Assembly (NCBI RefSeq): GCF_018279705.1
Contig: NZ_CP036498.1
Span: 1,567,001-1,631,000 of the forward strand
Direction: 5' to 3'
From: Tardiphaga alba
GTDB lineage: Bacteria > Pseudomonadota > Alphaproteobacteria > Rhizobiales > Xanthobacteraceae
DNA: 64,000 nucleotides
Every line of letters begins with the position of its first letter. Position 1 is the stretch's first letter. A model generated the notes under the pieces. It was not told the DNA's origin. It did not search any database and was given only the letters and a program-made list of their open reading frames with translations. A program made the position numbers and the translations under genes. Shown one piece after another: positions 47,185-56,013 of the stretch.

Positions 47185-48974
47185 CGACGATATCGCTGTC
47201 CGACGAGCCACGGCATCGGCCGAGCTCGAGCCTGGCCATTAAGCTCAAGAACCCTGCGCTGTTGCTGCTGCCGGCAGTCGCCTTTCTGGGGTTCATCTAT
47301 CTGCTGCCGCTGATCGATCTCATTCGCATCAGCATCAGCGGTCCAAGCTGGCTGACCTATTTCCAACGCGTCTTTGCGGTTCCGCTCTATTGGGAGTCGC
47401 TGGTCCGGACGATGCAGATTTCGGTCACCGTGGCCTGTCTGTGTCTGTTGTTCGGTTATCCCACCGCGTTGCTCATTCATCGCAGCCGCGGCATCACGCG
47501 CGCACTGATCGCCACCACGATCGTGCTGCCATACTTCATCGCCATTCTGATCCGCACTTATGCCTGGATGGTGCTGCTCGGTCGCAATGGGCCGGTCAAC
47601 AAGTTCCTGGTGTCGATCGGTGTCCTGAGTGAGCCGGTCCAGTTGCTGTTTCACCGCGGGACCGTGCTGCTCGGCATGACCGCGGTGTTGCTGCCGCTGA
47701 TGGTGCTGACAATCTATTCGAGCGTGTCGCGTCTGGATCCCGGCCTGACCCGTGCAGCACTGGCAAGTGGTGCCGGGCCCATCGCCGTGTTCTGGCGCGT
47801 GCTGTTGCCGCTGACGCTGCCCGGCATCGGTGCCGGTTTCCTGCTGGTCTTCGTGGCAGCCATCGGCTTCTTCATCACGCCGACATTGCTAGGTGGTCCC
47901 GGCGATCAGATGTTTGCCATGCACATCACGCAGCAGGCGGACTCGGTGACGTCGGAAGGCTTTCTGCAGGCACTCGGCGTCGTGCTGCTGCTGATCACGC
48001 TGGCCGTGGTGGCCATTGCCGGGCGTTTTCTTGGGCTCGAATTCATCTGGGGTGGCCGCAAGCTGACCGAGACGACCGCGAGCAAAGCCAGAACCGTTGC
48101 AACGGCTGCTTCGCCGCGCCGCAGCTTCGGCAGCGCCTTTGCGGATGCCATCGGCTGGCCGTTGCTGCGGCTGTTCGGCATGCTGCCGGCCAGCTGCGGC
48201 ACATGGACGGTGCGGTTGATGGGCGGCCTTGTGGTCGCGGTGCTGATCCTGCCGATCGTTGTGGTGATGATCATCTCCTTCAGCAGTGCCAGCTACCTGA
48301 CCTTTCCGCCGCCGGGTTTCTCGCTGCGCTGGTACGAGCAATTCTTCGCCGACAGCAACTGGATGAGCGCATTCTGGTCATCGGCGCTGATTGCGGTGGT
48401 CTCCGCGATTATTGCGGTCGGTCTCGGGACATGCGCGGCGCTGGGGATCGTGAGGGGAAATGTGCGCGGCAAATCGGCGATCATGCTGTTGCTGGTCAGT
48501 CCGATCATCGTGCCGCCTGTCGTGCTCGGCCTGTCGCTCTACACGCTGTTCCTGAAGTTCGATCTCATCGGCTCGGTGTTCGGCCTTGCCGCGGCACATG
48601 CCATCGGTGGGTTGCCCATCGTGGTGGTGATCCTGGCGGCGGCGCTGCAGGGAGTGGATTCGCGGCTCGAGCAGGCAGCTTCGGTGCATGGTGCGTCGTC
48701 GCTGACGGTGTTGCGGCTGGTCACGCTGCCGGCTATCGCGCCGGGTCTTGCCGCTGCGACCTTCTTCGCATTCCTGCATTCGTTCGACGAACTGGTGTTG
48801 ACCCTGTTCCTGTCGAGCGCGCAGCTGAAGACGCTTCCCTTGATGCTGTGGGGTGACATCAATTACCGGCTCAATCCGGTGCTGGCCGTGGTGTCCACGC
48901 TCGAAGTGCTGCTGGTGGTGGGAGGATTGTTCCTCGCGCGGCCGGTGCTCGCAACGTCGCAAAAGGCGACTTGA
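47181..48974 (+). CDS. Fused ABC transporter permease (PotB-PotC-like in one chain)
   Basis: A 597-residue protein with two consecutive binding-protein-dependent permease domains. The first spans about residues 20-315 and carries ALASGAGPIAVFWRVLLPLT; the second spans about 345-590 with QAASVHGASSLTVLRLVTLPA. Both have the expected EAA-type coupling loop. PotB and PotC are usually separate, so this is a fusion, as also seen in some iron-type permeases. It starts inside the end of the ATPase gene. Confidence 0.9.
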   Translation: MTTISLSDEPRHRPSSSLAIKLKNPALLLLPAVAFLGFIYLLPLIDLIRISISGPSWLTYFQRVFAVPLYWESLVRTMQISVTVACLCLLFGYPTALLIHRSRGITRALIATTIVLPYFIAILIRTYAWMVLLGRNGPVNKFLVSIGVLSEPVQLLFHRGTVLLGMTAVLLPLMVLTIYSSVSRLDPGLTRAALASGAGPIAVFWRVLLPLTLPGIGAGFLLVFVAAIGFFITPTLLGGPGDQMFAMHITQQADSVTSEGFLQALGVVLLLITLAVVAIAGRFLGLEFIWGGRKLTETTASKARTVATAASPRRSFGSAFADAIGWPLLRLFGMLPASCGTWTVRLMGGLVVAVLILPIVVVMIISFSSASYLTFPPPGFSLRWYEQFFADSNWMSAFWSSALIAVVSAIIAVGLGTCAALGIVRGNVRGKSAIMLLLVSPIIVPPVVLGLSLYTLFLKFDLIGSVFGLAAAHAIGGLPIVVVILAAALQGVDSRLEQAASVHGASSLTVLRLVTLPAIAPGLAAATFFAFLHSFDELVLTLFLSSAQLKTLPLMLWGDINYRLNPVLAVVSTLEVLLVVGGLFLARPVLATSQKAT

Positions 48975-49006
48975 TCAATAAACGATCCAACAGGAGGAAC
49001 GGGACT

Positions 49007-50095
49007 ATGCTGGGAATGAAGCGTTTCAGGCTGCCGGCCTTGGCTTCGGCGGCGTTCATCGCGATGGGAACGGGTCTTGCCGTTGCCCAGAGCAATGTCG
49101 TCATCATGCAGGATCCGGGCGGCGGTTATGGCGATGCGCTGCGCAAGGTGATGTATGGCCCGTTCGAGAAGGAAACCGGCATCAAGGTCGTCACCGTGCA
49201 GGAGGCCCGCAGCGGTCCGCGCATCAAGGCGCAGGCCGATGCCGGCAAGGCGCAGTGGGACCTGACCTTCATCTTCGATCAGGAAACCAAGCTGCTCGGC
49301 GATTGCTGCCTGGCCGATATCGACTATTCGAAGCTGTCGGAGTCCGCCCGAAAGACGCTGGCGGCGATGCCGGACAATCTCAAGCGCAAGAAGGGCGTCG
49401 CGCTGCAGGTGATCGGCGTCGGCCTCGTCTATAACAAGGACAAGTTCAAGGGCGACAAGGCCCCGCAGAACTGGGCCGATTTCTGGGATGTGAAGAAGTT
49501 TCCGGGCCGCCGCTGCATGCCCGCCTGGCCACGCTTCACCTTCGAAGCCGCGCTGATGGCTGATGGCGTCGCCAAGGACAAGCTGTATCCGATCGACATG
49601 GAGCGGGCGCTCAAGAAGCTCAAGGAGATCAAGCCGCATATCGTCAAGTGGTGGACCACCGCCGCGCAACCGCCGCAGCTGATCCTCGATGGCGAAGCCG
49701 ATATGTGCCAGGCCTATACCGGCTCCATGAGCAAGCTGGCGCTGGAAGGTGCACCGATCGATCTCACCTTCAACCAGGGCTTCGTCTATTACGACTTCTT
49801 CTCGATCCCGAAGGGCGCGCCGAACTACGACAATGCGCTCAAGCTCTTGTCCTGGCGTCTTGATCCCAAGCGCGCCGCCGAACTGACCTCGAATTTCCCG
49901 GTGGCGCTGCCATCGAAGGTCGTGTTCGATGCGGCGACCGACAAGAACATCGCGCGCTATTGGGCGAACAATCCCGACAACGTCTCCAAGGCGATCGAGT
50001 GGAGCCCGGATTTCTGGGGCGCGCCGTCGCCGGCGGGCAATTCGACCAATGAAGAATATGCGCAGGAAAAGCTGAACGCACTGCTTGCCCAGTAA
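49007..50095 (+). CDS. Extracellular solute-binding protein (PotD/FbpA-like)
   Basis: A 362-residue periplasmic protein with a Sec signal (LPALASAAFIAMGTGLAVAQ) and the type-2 binding-protein start NVVIMQDPGGGYGDAL. A strong AGGAGGAAC ribosome site precedes the ATG. The ligand is unknown; the divergent CoA-transferase operon suggests a carboxylic acid. It is followed by a hairpin and then the IclR gene. Confidence 0.9.
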   Translation: MLGMKRFRLPALASAAFIAMGTGLAVAQSNVVIMQDPGGGYGDALRKVMYGPFEKETGIKVVTVQEARSGPRIKAQADAGKAQWDLTFIFDQETKLLGDCCLADIDYSKLSESARKTLAAMPDNLKRKKGVALQVIGVGLVYNKDKFKGDKAPQNWADFWDVKKFPGRRCMPAWPRFTFEAALMADGVAKDKLYPIDMERALKKLKEIKPHIVKWWTTAAQPPQLILDGEADMCQAYTGSMSKLALEGAPIDLTFNQGFVYYDFFSIPKGAPNYDNALKLLSWRLDPKRAAELTSNFPVALPSKVVFDAATDKNIARYWANNPDNVSKAIEWSPDFWGAPSPAGNSTNEEYAQEKLNALLAQ

Positions 50096-50113
50096 ATCTT
50101 GCCAGACAACAAT

Positions 50114-50142
50114 ATGACCGGCAGCGGATGGCTGCCGGTCAT
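50114..50142 (+). terminator. Stable hairpin after the binding-protein gene
   Basis: ATGACCGGCAGC and GCTGCCGGTCAT form a perfect 12-bp stem with loop GGATG, 18 bp after the stop codon. There is no T-run, so it may stabilise the upstream message or act as a partial terminator before the iclR gene. Confidence 0.6.
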
Positions 50143-50175
50143 TCGGAAGACAGGGACACCGCAGCGGCTGCTTGA

Positions 50176-50931
50176 ATGGACAAAGCATTCATAAAGGGAC
50201 TTCGACTAGTTGAGGCCCTTGCGCTCAGCGACCAGCCGCGCGGGGTCACCGACCTCGCCAATGAGCTCAAATTCACCAAGAGCAATGTGCATCGGCTGCT
50301 GGCAACCCTGCAGTCCCAGGGCTACGTGCGTCAGATCCCGCCGCACAGCACTTATGAGCTCACCACGAAATTGTGGGTGCTCGGCAATCACGTCATTCAG
50401 CGCATGGACCTGATCCGCATCGCGCGTCCGGCGATGACGAAGCTGGCCGAAATCACCGGAGAAACTGTGCATTTGTCGGTGCTCGAGGGCACTGAAGTGG
50501 TCTATGTGGACAAGATCGAAAGCGCGCATCATATCCGCGCGCATACGAGCGTCGGCATGCGCGCGCCCGCCTTCACCATGGCGACAGGCAAAGCCATGCT
50601 TGCGCAAATGCCCGACGACTATCTCGAGAATTTTCGCCCGCATCTGAAGCGCTACACGGACACGACGCGAACGACGATCGAGGAGTTGCGTGAGGATATT
50701 CACGCCGCACGCGCACAGGGATATTCCTCCGTCCTGCACGGTGAATGGCGGGAAGGCATCGCCGCCTGCGCCTGCGCCATTGTCGGACGGTCCGGTGAAC
50801 TCGTTGGAGCGATCGGGATGTCCGGCCCGGATATCCGGGTCAAACGAAAGCAGCTCAAGGAATATTCCGTGCATGTGATGGATGCCGCACGGACCATCGG
50901 CCTGGCGCTCGGTCACGTACGCGGGCTGTAG
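50176..50931 (+). CDS. IclR-family transcriptional regulator
   Basis: A 251-residue IclR regulator. The N-terminal winged helix (about 10-65) includes GVTDLANELKFTKSNVHRLL; the C-terminal effector domain (about 80-250) includes TGETVHLSVLEGTEVVYVDK and TGKAMLAQ. It sits at the end of the importer unit and is the only regulator near the divergent promoters at 45.8-46.0 kb, whose TAGAAC-type sites it probably binds. Confidence 0.9.
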   Translation: MDKAFIKGLRLVEALALSDQPRGVTDLANELKFTKSNVHRLLATLQSQGYVRQIPPHSTYELTTKLWVLGNHVIQRMDLIRIARPAMTKLAEITGETVHLSVLEGTEVVYVDKIESAHHIRAHTSVGMRAPAFTMATGKAMLAQMPDDYLENFRPHLKRYTDTTRTTIEELREDIHAARAQGYSSVLHGEWREGIAACACAIVGRSGELVGAIGMSGPDIRVKRKQLKEYSVHVMDAARTIGLALGHVRGL

Positions 50932-51129
50932 GTACGACGTTTCAGCGGTACCGTTTGCCGCGACGTGCCAGTCATTTTTGCCACCAAAGCCGGATATTTT
51001 GGACGGATATCCGCCAATTCAGCTGTCCGATGGAATGAAATACTGAATATCGGCGCAGTCTGGACTGCAACCGGACCGGTGGATATCTGGACGGCTCCCG
51101 TTTCGCACAGTCTCGACCAGGAGCCTTCC

Positions 51130-52179
51130 ATGCCAACCTTGCCGGTCCTAGCCGGTTTTGCCATCGGCGCCGTTTTTGGCGTTGTCGGGCTGTTGAGCGG
51201 CTTCTGTTTGATGAGCAGTTTGCGCGACTGGTGGACACGGGACGACGGACGGAGAATTCGCAGTTACGCGCTGGCCGTTGCGGTGGCGATCCTCGGGACT
51301 CAAGTCGTCGCTGCCGCTGGCCTGATCGACATCACGAAATCGCTTTATCTGCAGCCGTCCTTTTCAGCGCCGTTGATCTTCATCGGTGGAATCCTGTTCG
51401 GCCTTGGGATGATGCTGTCCAATGGCTGCGCGTCACGGGCCGTGGTTCTTCTGGGCAAGGGAAATCTCAGGTCGCTCGCCGTGCTCACCATCATCGGCGT
51501 CACCGCGCAGATGACCTTGAAGGGGCTTCTGGCCCCGGCGCGGCTGGCGATCCTGCAATGGACGCAGATGACACCGGCAGCGAATTCCATGCCGGCATTG
51601 CTCGATCGGCTCGGCCTAAATGGCGGCACCGCCCGGATCGCTGCGGCACTGAGCGTCGGCGGCGTCTTGCTGGTCTTTGCATTGTCGCATCGCGAACTCC
51701 GCCGCTCGCCCGGCCAGATGCTGGCGGGTCTCGCCATGGGCTCTCTGGTGGTCGCCGGTTGGCTCGCCACCGGCTGGCTTGGCGCTGATGATTTCGACCC
51801 GGTTCCGGTCGCGTCGCTGACATTCATCTCGCCGGTCGCCGACACGCTGCAATTCATCATGCTGTCCACCGGCATGACGCTGAATTTCGGCATCGCGCTG
51901 GTCGCGGGCGTCTTGGTCGGCAGCCTGCTCACGGCCTTGCTGACGGGGCGCTTCGCATTCGAAGGATATACATCGGCGGGCCACACGGGGCGTTCGATGG
52001 CCGGCGCTGCACTGATGGGGATCGGCGGTGCGATGGCTTATGGATGCTCTGTCGGGCAAGGATTGACCGGCCTATCGACGCTCGCGCTGCCGTCCTTCAT
52101 CGCAGTGGCTGGTATCCTCGTCGGTGCCGCGCTAGCGCTTCGCGGTTTTGCGGCGCGCCCTGTGTTTGCAGCGCAATAA
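51130..52179 (+). CDS. YeeE/YedE family membrane transporter, copy 1
   Basis: A 349-residue membrane protein with about nine to ten helices and the family's cysteine motifs: NGCASRAVVLLGKGN and MAYGCSVGQGLTGLS. YeeE/TsuA proteins take up thiosulfate through relayed cysteine contacts. The ATG before PTLPVLAGFAIG is preceded by GGAG; longer in-frame starts add a non-membrane N-terminus. It heads a unit with two exported DsrE-like proteins. The 198 bp upstream hold no clear gene. Confidence 0.9.
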   Translation: MPTLPVLAGFAIGAVFGVVGLLSGFCLMSSLRDWWTRDDGRRIRSYALAVAVAILGTQVVAAAGLIDITKSLYLQPSFSAPLIFIGGILFGLGMMLSNGCASRAVVLLGKGNLRSLAVLTIIGVTAQMTLKGLLAPARLAILQWTQMTPAANSMPALLDRLGLNGGTARIAAALSVGGVLLVFALSHRELRRSPGQMLAGLAMGSLVVAGWLATGWLGADDFDPVPVASLTFISPVADTLQFIMLSTGMTLNFGIALVAGVLVGSLLTALLTGRFAFEGYTSAGHTGRSMAGAALMGIGGAMAYGCSVGQGLTGLSTLALPSFIAVAGILVGAALALRGFAARPVFAAQ

Positions 52180-52271
52180 CGCGCGAGCAACGCGCGCGCT
52201 TCGTTAGTTCAATTGCGCGCGCCTGTGGCGATTGCTAATCAGTCTGGCGATCGTCAGAGGTTTTGCGCGCG

Positions 52272-52745
52272 ATGAATTGGCGACCACTTATCATATTGCT
52301 GTCGGTCCTGATGCTCGCATCGCCGACACTGCTGGCGTCCCTCGCACATGCAGATCCAGCAAAACAGGGCGCCGCTCCCGACAAGCCTTTTGCCGAACAT
52401 TTCATCGTTTTGCAGTTGTCAGAATCCGACTCGAAAAAGGAACGGCTGGTTCTCAGCGTGGCCAGCAATGTCCTCAAAGCCTACGGGCCCGACAAGGTGG
52501 CTGTCGAAGTCGTCGCTTTCGGCCCCGGGATCGATTTGCTGCGCGAGCAGAACGAACATCGCGCCTTGGTCGACAGTTTGGTGAGCCAGGGCGTGCGCTT
52601 TGCGGTGTGCGGCAATACGCTGGATACCATCGAACGCGAGACCGGCAGGCGTCCGGCGTTGAATCCGCATGCGATCGAAGTGCAGGTCGGCGTCGGCCAT
52701 ATGCTGGAATTGGCCGAGCGCGGCTTTACGATTGTACGTCCTTGA
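52272..52745 (+). CDS. Exported DsrE-like protein, copy 1
   Basis: A 157-residue DsrE/COG1416-like protein with a Sec signal peptide (LIILLSVLMLASPTLLASLA). The mature domain starts with HFIVLQLSE and has FGPGIDLL and the cysteine motif FAVCGNT (Cys113). The Cys in CGNT corresponds to the sulfur-carrying position of DsrE-like proteins. The signal peptide places it in the periplasm, unlike cytoplasmic DsrE/TusD. It is 92 bp after the YeeE gene. Confidence 0.8.
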   Translation: MNWRPLIILLSVLMLASPTLLASLAHADPAKQGAAPDKPFAEHFIVLQLSESDSKKERLVLSVASNVLKAYGPDKVAVEVVAFGPGIDLLREQNEHRALVDSLVSQGVRFAVCGNTLDTIERETGRRPALNPHAIEVQVGVGHMLELAERGFTIVRP

Positions 52746-52759
52746 AACGGAGTTCTCAG

Positions 52760-53209
52760 ATGCGATCGATACTCGGCGTCATTGCGATGATCTGGTTTGC
52801 CGCGGTCGCATGGACCGCTCATGCCGCCGATGCCAAGGAGCATCGCGTCGCCATCCAGGTCAATCAAAACGATCCGGCAGTTATGAATCTGGCGCTCAAC
52901 AACGCCACCAATGTCATGGAATTCTACAAGGCCAAGGGCGAGACGGTGCAGGTCGAGATCGTCACCTTCGGTCCGGGCCTGCATATGCTCCGGGATGACA
53001 CCTCGCCGGTGAAGGATCGCATCAAGCAGATTGTCGATGCCAGCTTTCCGTCCAACATCAAGTTTCTCGCCTGCGGCAATACCAAGGACGGCATGGAGAA
53101 GCGGGAGGGCAAGGCAATCAGCGTGATCTCAGACGCCACAGTGGTGCCGTCCGGCGCCGTGCGGCTGATCGAGCTGCAGGAAGCCGGCTGGAGCTATCTC
53201 AAGCCCTGA
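52760..53209 (+). CDS. Exported DsrE-like protein, copy 2
   Basis: A 149-residue paralogue of the preceding gene. Signal peptide WFAAVAWTAHA, mature motifs HRVAIQVNQND, FGPGLHML and FLACGNT (Cys105). It starts 14 bp after copy 1. The shared FGPG and CGNT motifs make it a duplicated pair that may form a heteromer. It ends 6 bp from the convergent YeeE copy 2. Confidence 0.82.
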   Translation: MRSILGVIAMIWFAAVAWTAHAADAKEHRVAIQVNQNDPAVMNLALNNATNVMEFYKAKGETVQVEIVTFGPGLHMLRDDTSPVKDRIKQIVDASFPSNIKFLACGNTKDGMEKREGKAISVISDATVVPSGAVRLIELQEAGWSYLKP

Positions 53210-53215
53210 CGATTC

Positions 53216-54325
53216 TCACTTCGATGGCGGTGCCTTGCGCGCTAGCAGCATCCAGTTGCGCTGGATGATGTCGCGGGGCGAGCCATCGACCAGGATCGCA
53301 ATGCCGATCCGTGCACCCACGACGATCCCCGCCAGGGCAATCGGCCAGGACAGCGCAAGCAATGATCCGGCCGTGATGCCCTGACCGATGGTGCAGCCGC
53401 CCGCCAGAATGCCGCCGACACCCATCAGGCAGGCGCCGAGCAGATGACGGCGCATCTCGTGATCGTCGTCGAAAGCCTCCCAGCGCAGTTCGGCGGCATG
53501 CCATGCCGCGAGCCATGCGCCGGCGATGACGCCGAACACGGTGCCGACGCCGAAATCCGCAAAATTCGCGACATTCAGCACCCCGGCATAGAGCGCTTTT
53601 CCGACCGTCGAGACGAATGTCAGGCTCTGCGGGCGAGGCGGGCCGGCGAAGTCGTCGGCCAGGCCGACGGTCGCGATCCAGCCGGCGACGATCAGCAGGC
53701 CGAGGGTTACGCCGGCCGTCAGCAAGCGCGGTGCGCGGCGCAAACGCTTGTCGGTGAGCGCGAGCCAGCACAGGCTTCCGCCGAGCAGCACGGCGAGCGG
53801 CAGTCGGAGATCGCTGCCAGTGGCCTCGGCCAGCAAGGACGCGAAGTCGGAGCGAATGCCGTCCGGCATCTGGATCGAAAGCTGTTCGAGCACGCTGATG
53901 CGCAGGTCGGCGAACAGGCCGCGCAGCGTTGCGTAGGCGGTTGCGCCAAGCACGAGAATGACGACCAGGCTCTTGAGATCGCCGGTGCCGAACCGCACCA
54001 GCGAGCCGAAGCCGCACGTCCCGACCATCGCCATGCCGATACCGAACATGAGGCTGCCGATGACGATGGCGACGAGGGGCAAAGCGGGCGGAACGAACGT
54101 CGTCAGTTCGGGCGAGAGGAAGCCGGTCAGCACCAGCGCCTGGGTGCCGAGGATCGCAATGCCCAGCGCGAGACCGAAGACTTTCAGCCGACGCGCATCG
54201 CCGCCGATCAGAGCATCCTCGATCGCGCCGAATGTGCAGAGGCGGGCGCGCTGCACGGCAAAGCCCGCAACGACGCCGATGGCAAAACCAGCAAGCGCAG
54301 ATAACCAGGCAGACACACTCTGCAT
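53216..54325 (-). CDS. YeeE/YedE family membrane transporter, copy 2
   Basis: A 369-residue membrane transporter with the cysteine motifs RARLCTFGAI, GTCGFGSLVRFGTGD and LAGGCTIGQGITAGS. Longer than copy 1, with an extra N-terminal segment. It is downstream of soxR and soxS on the minus strand, so it is probably co-regulated with the Sox genes. It would move thiosulfate or a similar sulfur species across the inner membrane. Confidence 0.9.
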   Translation of the reverse strand: MQSVSAWLSALAGFAIGVVAGFAVQRARLCTFGAIEDALIGGDARRLKVFGLALGIAILGTQALVLTGFLSPELTTFVPPALPLVAIVIGSLMFGIGMAMVGTCGFGSLVRFGTGDLKSLVVILVLGATAYATLRGLFADLRISVLEQLSIQMPDGIRSDFASLLAEATGSDLRLPLAVLLGGSLCWLALTDKRLRRAPRLLTAGVTLGLLIVAGWIATVGLADDFAGPPRPQSLTFVSTVGKALYAGVLNVANFADFGVGTVFGVIAGAWLAAWHAAELRWEAFDDDHEMRRHLLGACLMGVGGILAGGCTIGQGITAGSLLALSWPIALAGIVVGARIGIAILVDGSPRDIIQRNWMLLARKAPPSK

Positions 54326-54394
54326 GGGCTTCCTCCTGATGCGAAGCGGGCCAGCCTTACGGGCCGTCCGCCTCCGCCTGCCAGTTCGGCGGCG

Positions 54395-54772
54395 TTATTT
54401 TTTCTTGGTCGGCGCCGGCGTGGCGCAGAAGATATCGTAGATGACCGAGATGACGCGTCGCACATCGTCACTGGCCAGGCTGTAATAGATCGTCTTGCCG
54501 TCGCGGCGGGTATCGACCATGCCGTCATAGCGCAGACGCGCGAGCTGCTGCGACACAGCGGACTGCCGCAGCGACAGGATGTTTTCGAGCTCCGACACCG
54601 AGCGTTCGCGCTCGGCCAGCAGGCAAAGCAGCAGCAGCCGGTTTTCGTGCGAGATCGCCTTGAGGAAATTGCTGGCCGTGCGCGCCTTGCGCATCAGCTG
54701 GTCGAGTTCGGGAGAATACTCCGCGCCGTCGCGCAATTCGTCTTCGAGTTCAGATGAGATGATGGAAGCCAT
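54395..54772 (-). CDS. soxR: ArsR-family sulfur-responsive repressor SoxR
   Basis: A 125-residue winged-helix repressor. The HTH is SVSELENILSLRQSAVSQQL. Cys50 (in LLLLCLLAE) and Cys116 (in IFCATP) match the pair used by the SoxR/BigR/SqrR group to sense persulfide or sulfane sulfur by forming a polysulfide bridge. It should derepress the Sox genes when reduced sulfur is present. It is transcribed with soxS upstream and YeeE copy 2 downstream. Confidence 0.9.
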   Translation of the reverse strand: MASIISSELEDELRDGAEYSPELDQLMRKARTASNFLKAISHENRLLLLCLLAERERSVSELENILSLRQSAVSQQLARLRYDGMVDTRRDGKTIYYSLASDDVRRVISVIYDIFCATPAPTKKK

Positions 54773-54804
54773 AGGAGGCGCGGATCCCGCGAAAGTTGAG
54801 AGCT

Positions 54805-55202
54805 TCAGGAACGATTGGCGTTGGGCTGCGAGGTCGTCAGTCTGGCGGCATACTTTCCGAGCAGGCCCCAGAAGGATTCGTCATTCATGTAACCGGTAAT
54901 GCGGCCGATCTCGTGGCCGTCATCGACGATCACGAAGGTCGGCGTGAAGCGCACCGGCGATGCCAGCGTGAAGCCGGGTTCTTGTCGTGATCCATGTTGA
55001 TGCGGCGCAACGGAAGCAGCTTCGCCTCGTCGGTCTTGTCATAGCCGGGCGCGATCTCGCGATTCCAGCGCGCGCACCAGGCGCAGCCGTCACGCTCGAA
55101 CATCACAAGCTCCGATGCCTCGACCATTCCCGCCGGCAGCACCGTGGCCAGCAACAACAAAGCGGCAATCAACGCGTTTTTCAGAGCCAATCTCGACGTC
55201 AT
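54805..55202 (-). pseudogene. soxS: Periplasmic thioredoxin SoxS, interrupted by one frameshift
   Basis: The N-terminal part has a signal peptide and the active site CAWC (Cys40-Cys43). After INMDHDKNP the frame changes; the other frame continues GFTLASPVRFTPTFVIVDDG and ends ...NRS at 54805, giving a 132-residue protein. One missing base in the CCGGG run at 54974-54978 explains the shift. Both halves look conserved, so an error or a very recent mutation is likely. SoxS reduces and reactivates periplasmic SoxY thiols in Paracoccus. Confidence 0.85.
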
Positions 55203-55251
55203 GTGTTACATATAGACGAATTTGAATATTTATACCAGTGCCGGGGCTGCC

Positions 55252-55995
55252 GTGCTGTCATCGATCTCGTTGTTTGGAGCACTCGGCGCGGGACTGCTGT
55301 CGTTCCTGTCGCCTTGCGTCCTGCCGCTGGTGCCGCCCTATCTGTGCTTTCTGGCCGGCGTCAGTCTGGACGAACTGACCGATTCCGATGAGCAGATTGG
55401 CTGGAAGCCGAATATGCGCGTCGTCGCGCTATCATTTGCATTCGTGCTGGGCTTCGCGACGGTGTTCGTCGCGCTCGGTGCATCGGCGTCTTTCATCGGC
55501 AAGGCCATCACTGCGCATTTCGAGACGCTCGGTATCATTGCCGGCATACTCATCGTCGTTCTTGGGCTTCACTTTCTCGGTGTCTTCAGGATCGGGCTTC
55601 TGTTTCGCGAAGCGCGGTTTCAAACGGCGCGCAAGCCGGCAGGTTTTCTCGGCGCTTACCTGGTCGGCCTGGCCTTCGCCTTCGGATGGACGCCGTGCGT
55701 GGGGCCGGTATTGGCTGCGATCCTGATGGTGGCCGGTGCCGAAGGGGCTCCGGCGCAGGGCGCGTTGATGCTCGCAGCCTATGCGTTAGGGATTGGTATC
55801 CCTTTCATGCTGGCCTCGCTGTTCTCGGGGCCGTTCATGCGACTGATGGCGCGGCTGCGCAGCCACATGCCTGTCATCGAAAAGACGATCGGCGGCGGCC
55901 TTGTCCTGACAGGGATTCTGTTTTTGACTGGCAGCATGCCGCGGATTGCAGGCTGGATGCTGGAGACTTTTCCAGCTTTCGGCACTCTTGGTTGA
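55252..55995 (+). CDS. soxV: CcdA-family membrane thiol transporter SoxV
   Basis: A 247-residue membrane protein with about six helices and the CcdA motifs FLSPCVLPLVPPY and GWTPCVGPVLAAI, each with a redox cysteine. It carries electrons from cytoplasmic thioredoxin to periplasmic SoxW/SoxS. The start is uncertain: GTG at 55252 has GGGG upstream; a TTG at 55222 is possible but would leave only 19 bp for the divergent promoters. It precedes soxW by 18 bp. Confidence 0.88.
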   Translation: MLSSISLFGALGAGLLSFLSPCVLPLVPPYLCFLAGVSLDELTDSDEQIGWKPNMRVVALSFAFVLGFATVFVALGASASFIGKAITAHFETLGIIAGILIVVLGLHFLGVFRIGLLFREARFQTARKPAGFLGAYLVGLAFAFGWTPCVGPVLAAILMVAGAEGAPAQGALMLAAYALGIGIPFMLASLFSGPFMRLMARLRSHMPVIEKTIGGGLVLTGILFLTGSMPRIAGWMLETFPAFGTLG

Positions 55996-56013
55996 AGCGG
56001 ATCGGAGGATCGG

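Noticed and set aside
55206..55230. Full SoxR operator in the soxS-soxV spacer
   Set aside because: Only one half-site (GAAT) is exact at N8 spacing; the partner reads TTAC or ATAG. Kept only as a weak match in the text of the soxA-soxY site.
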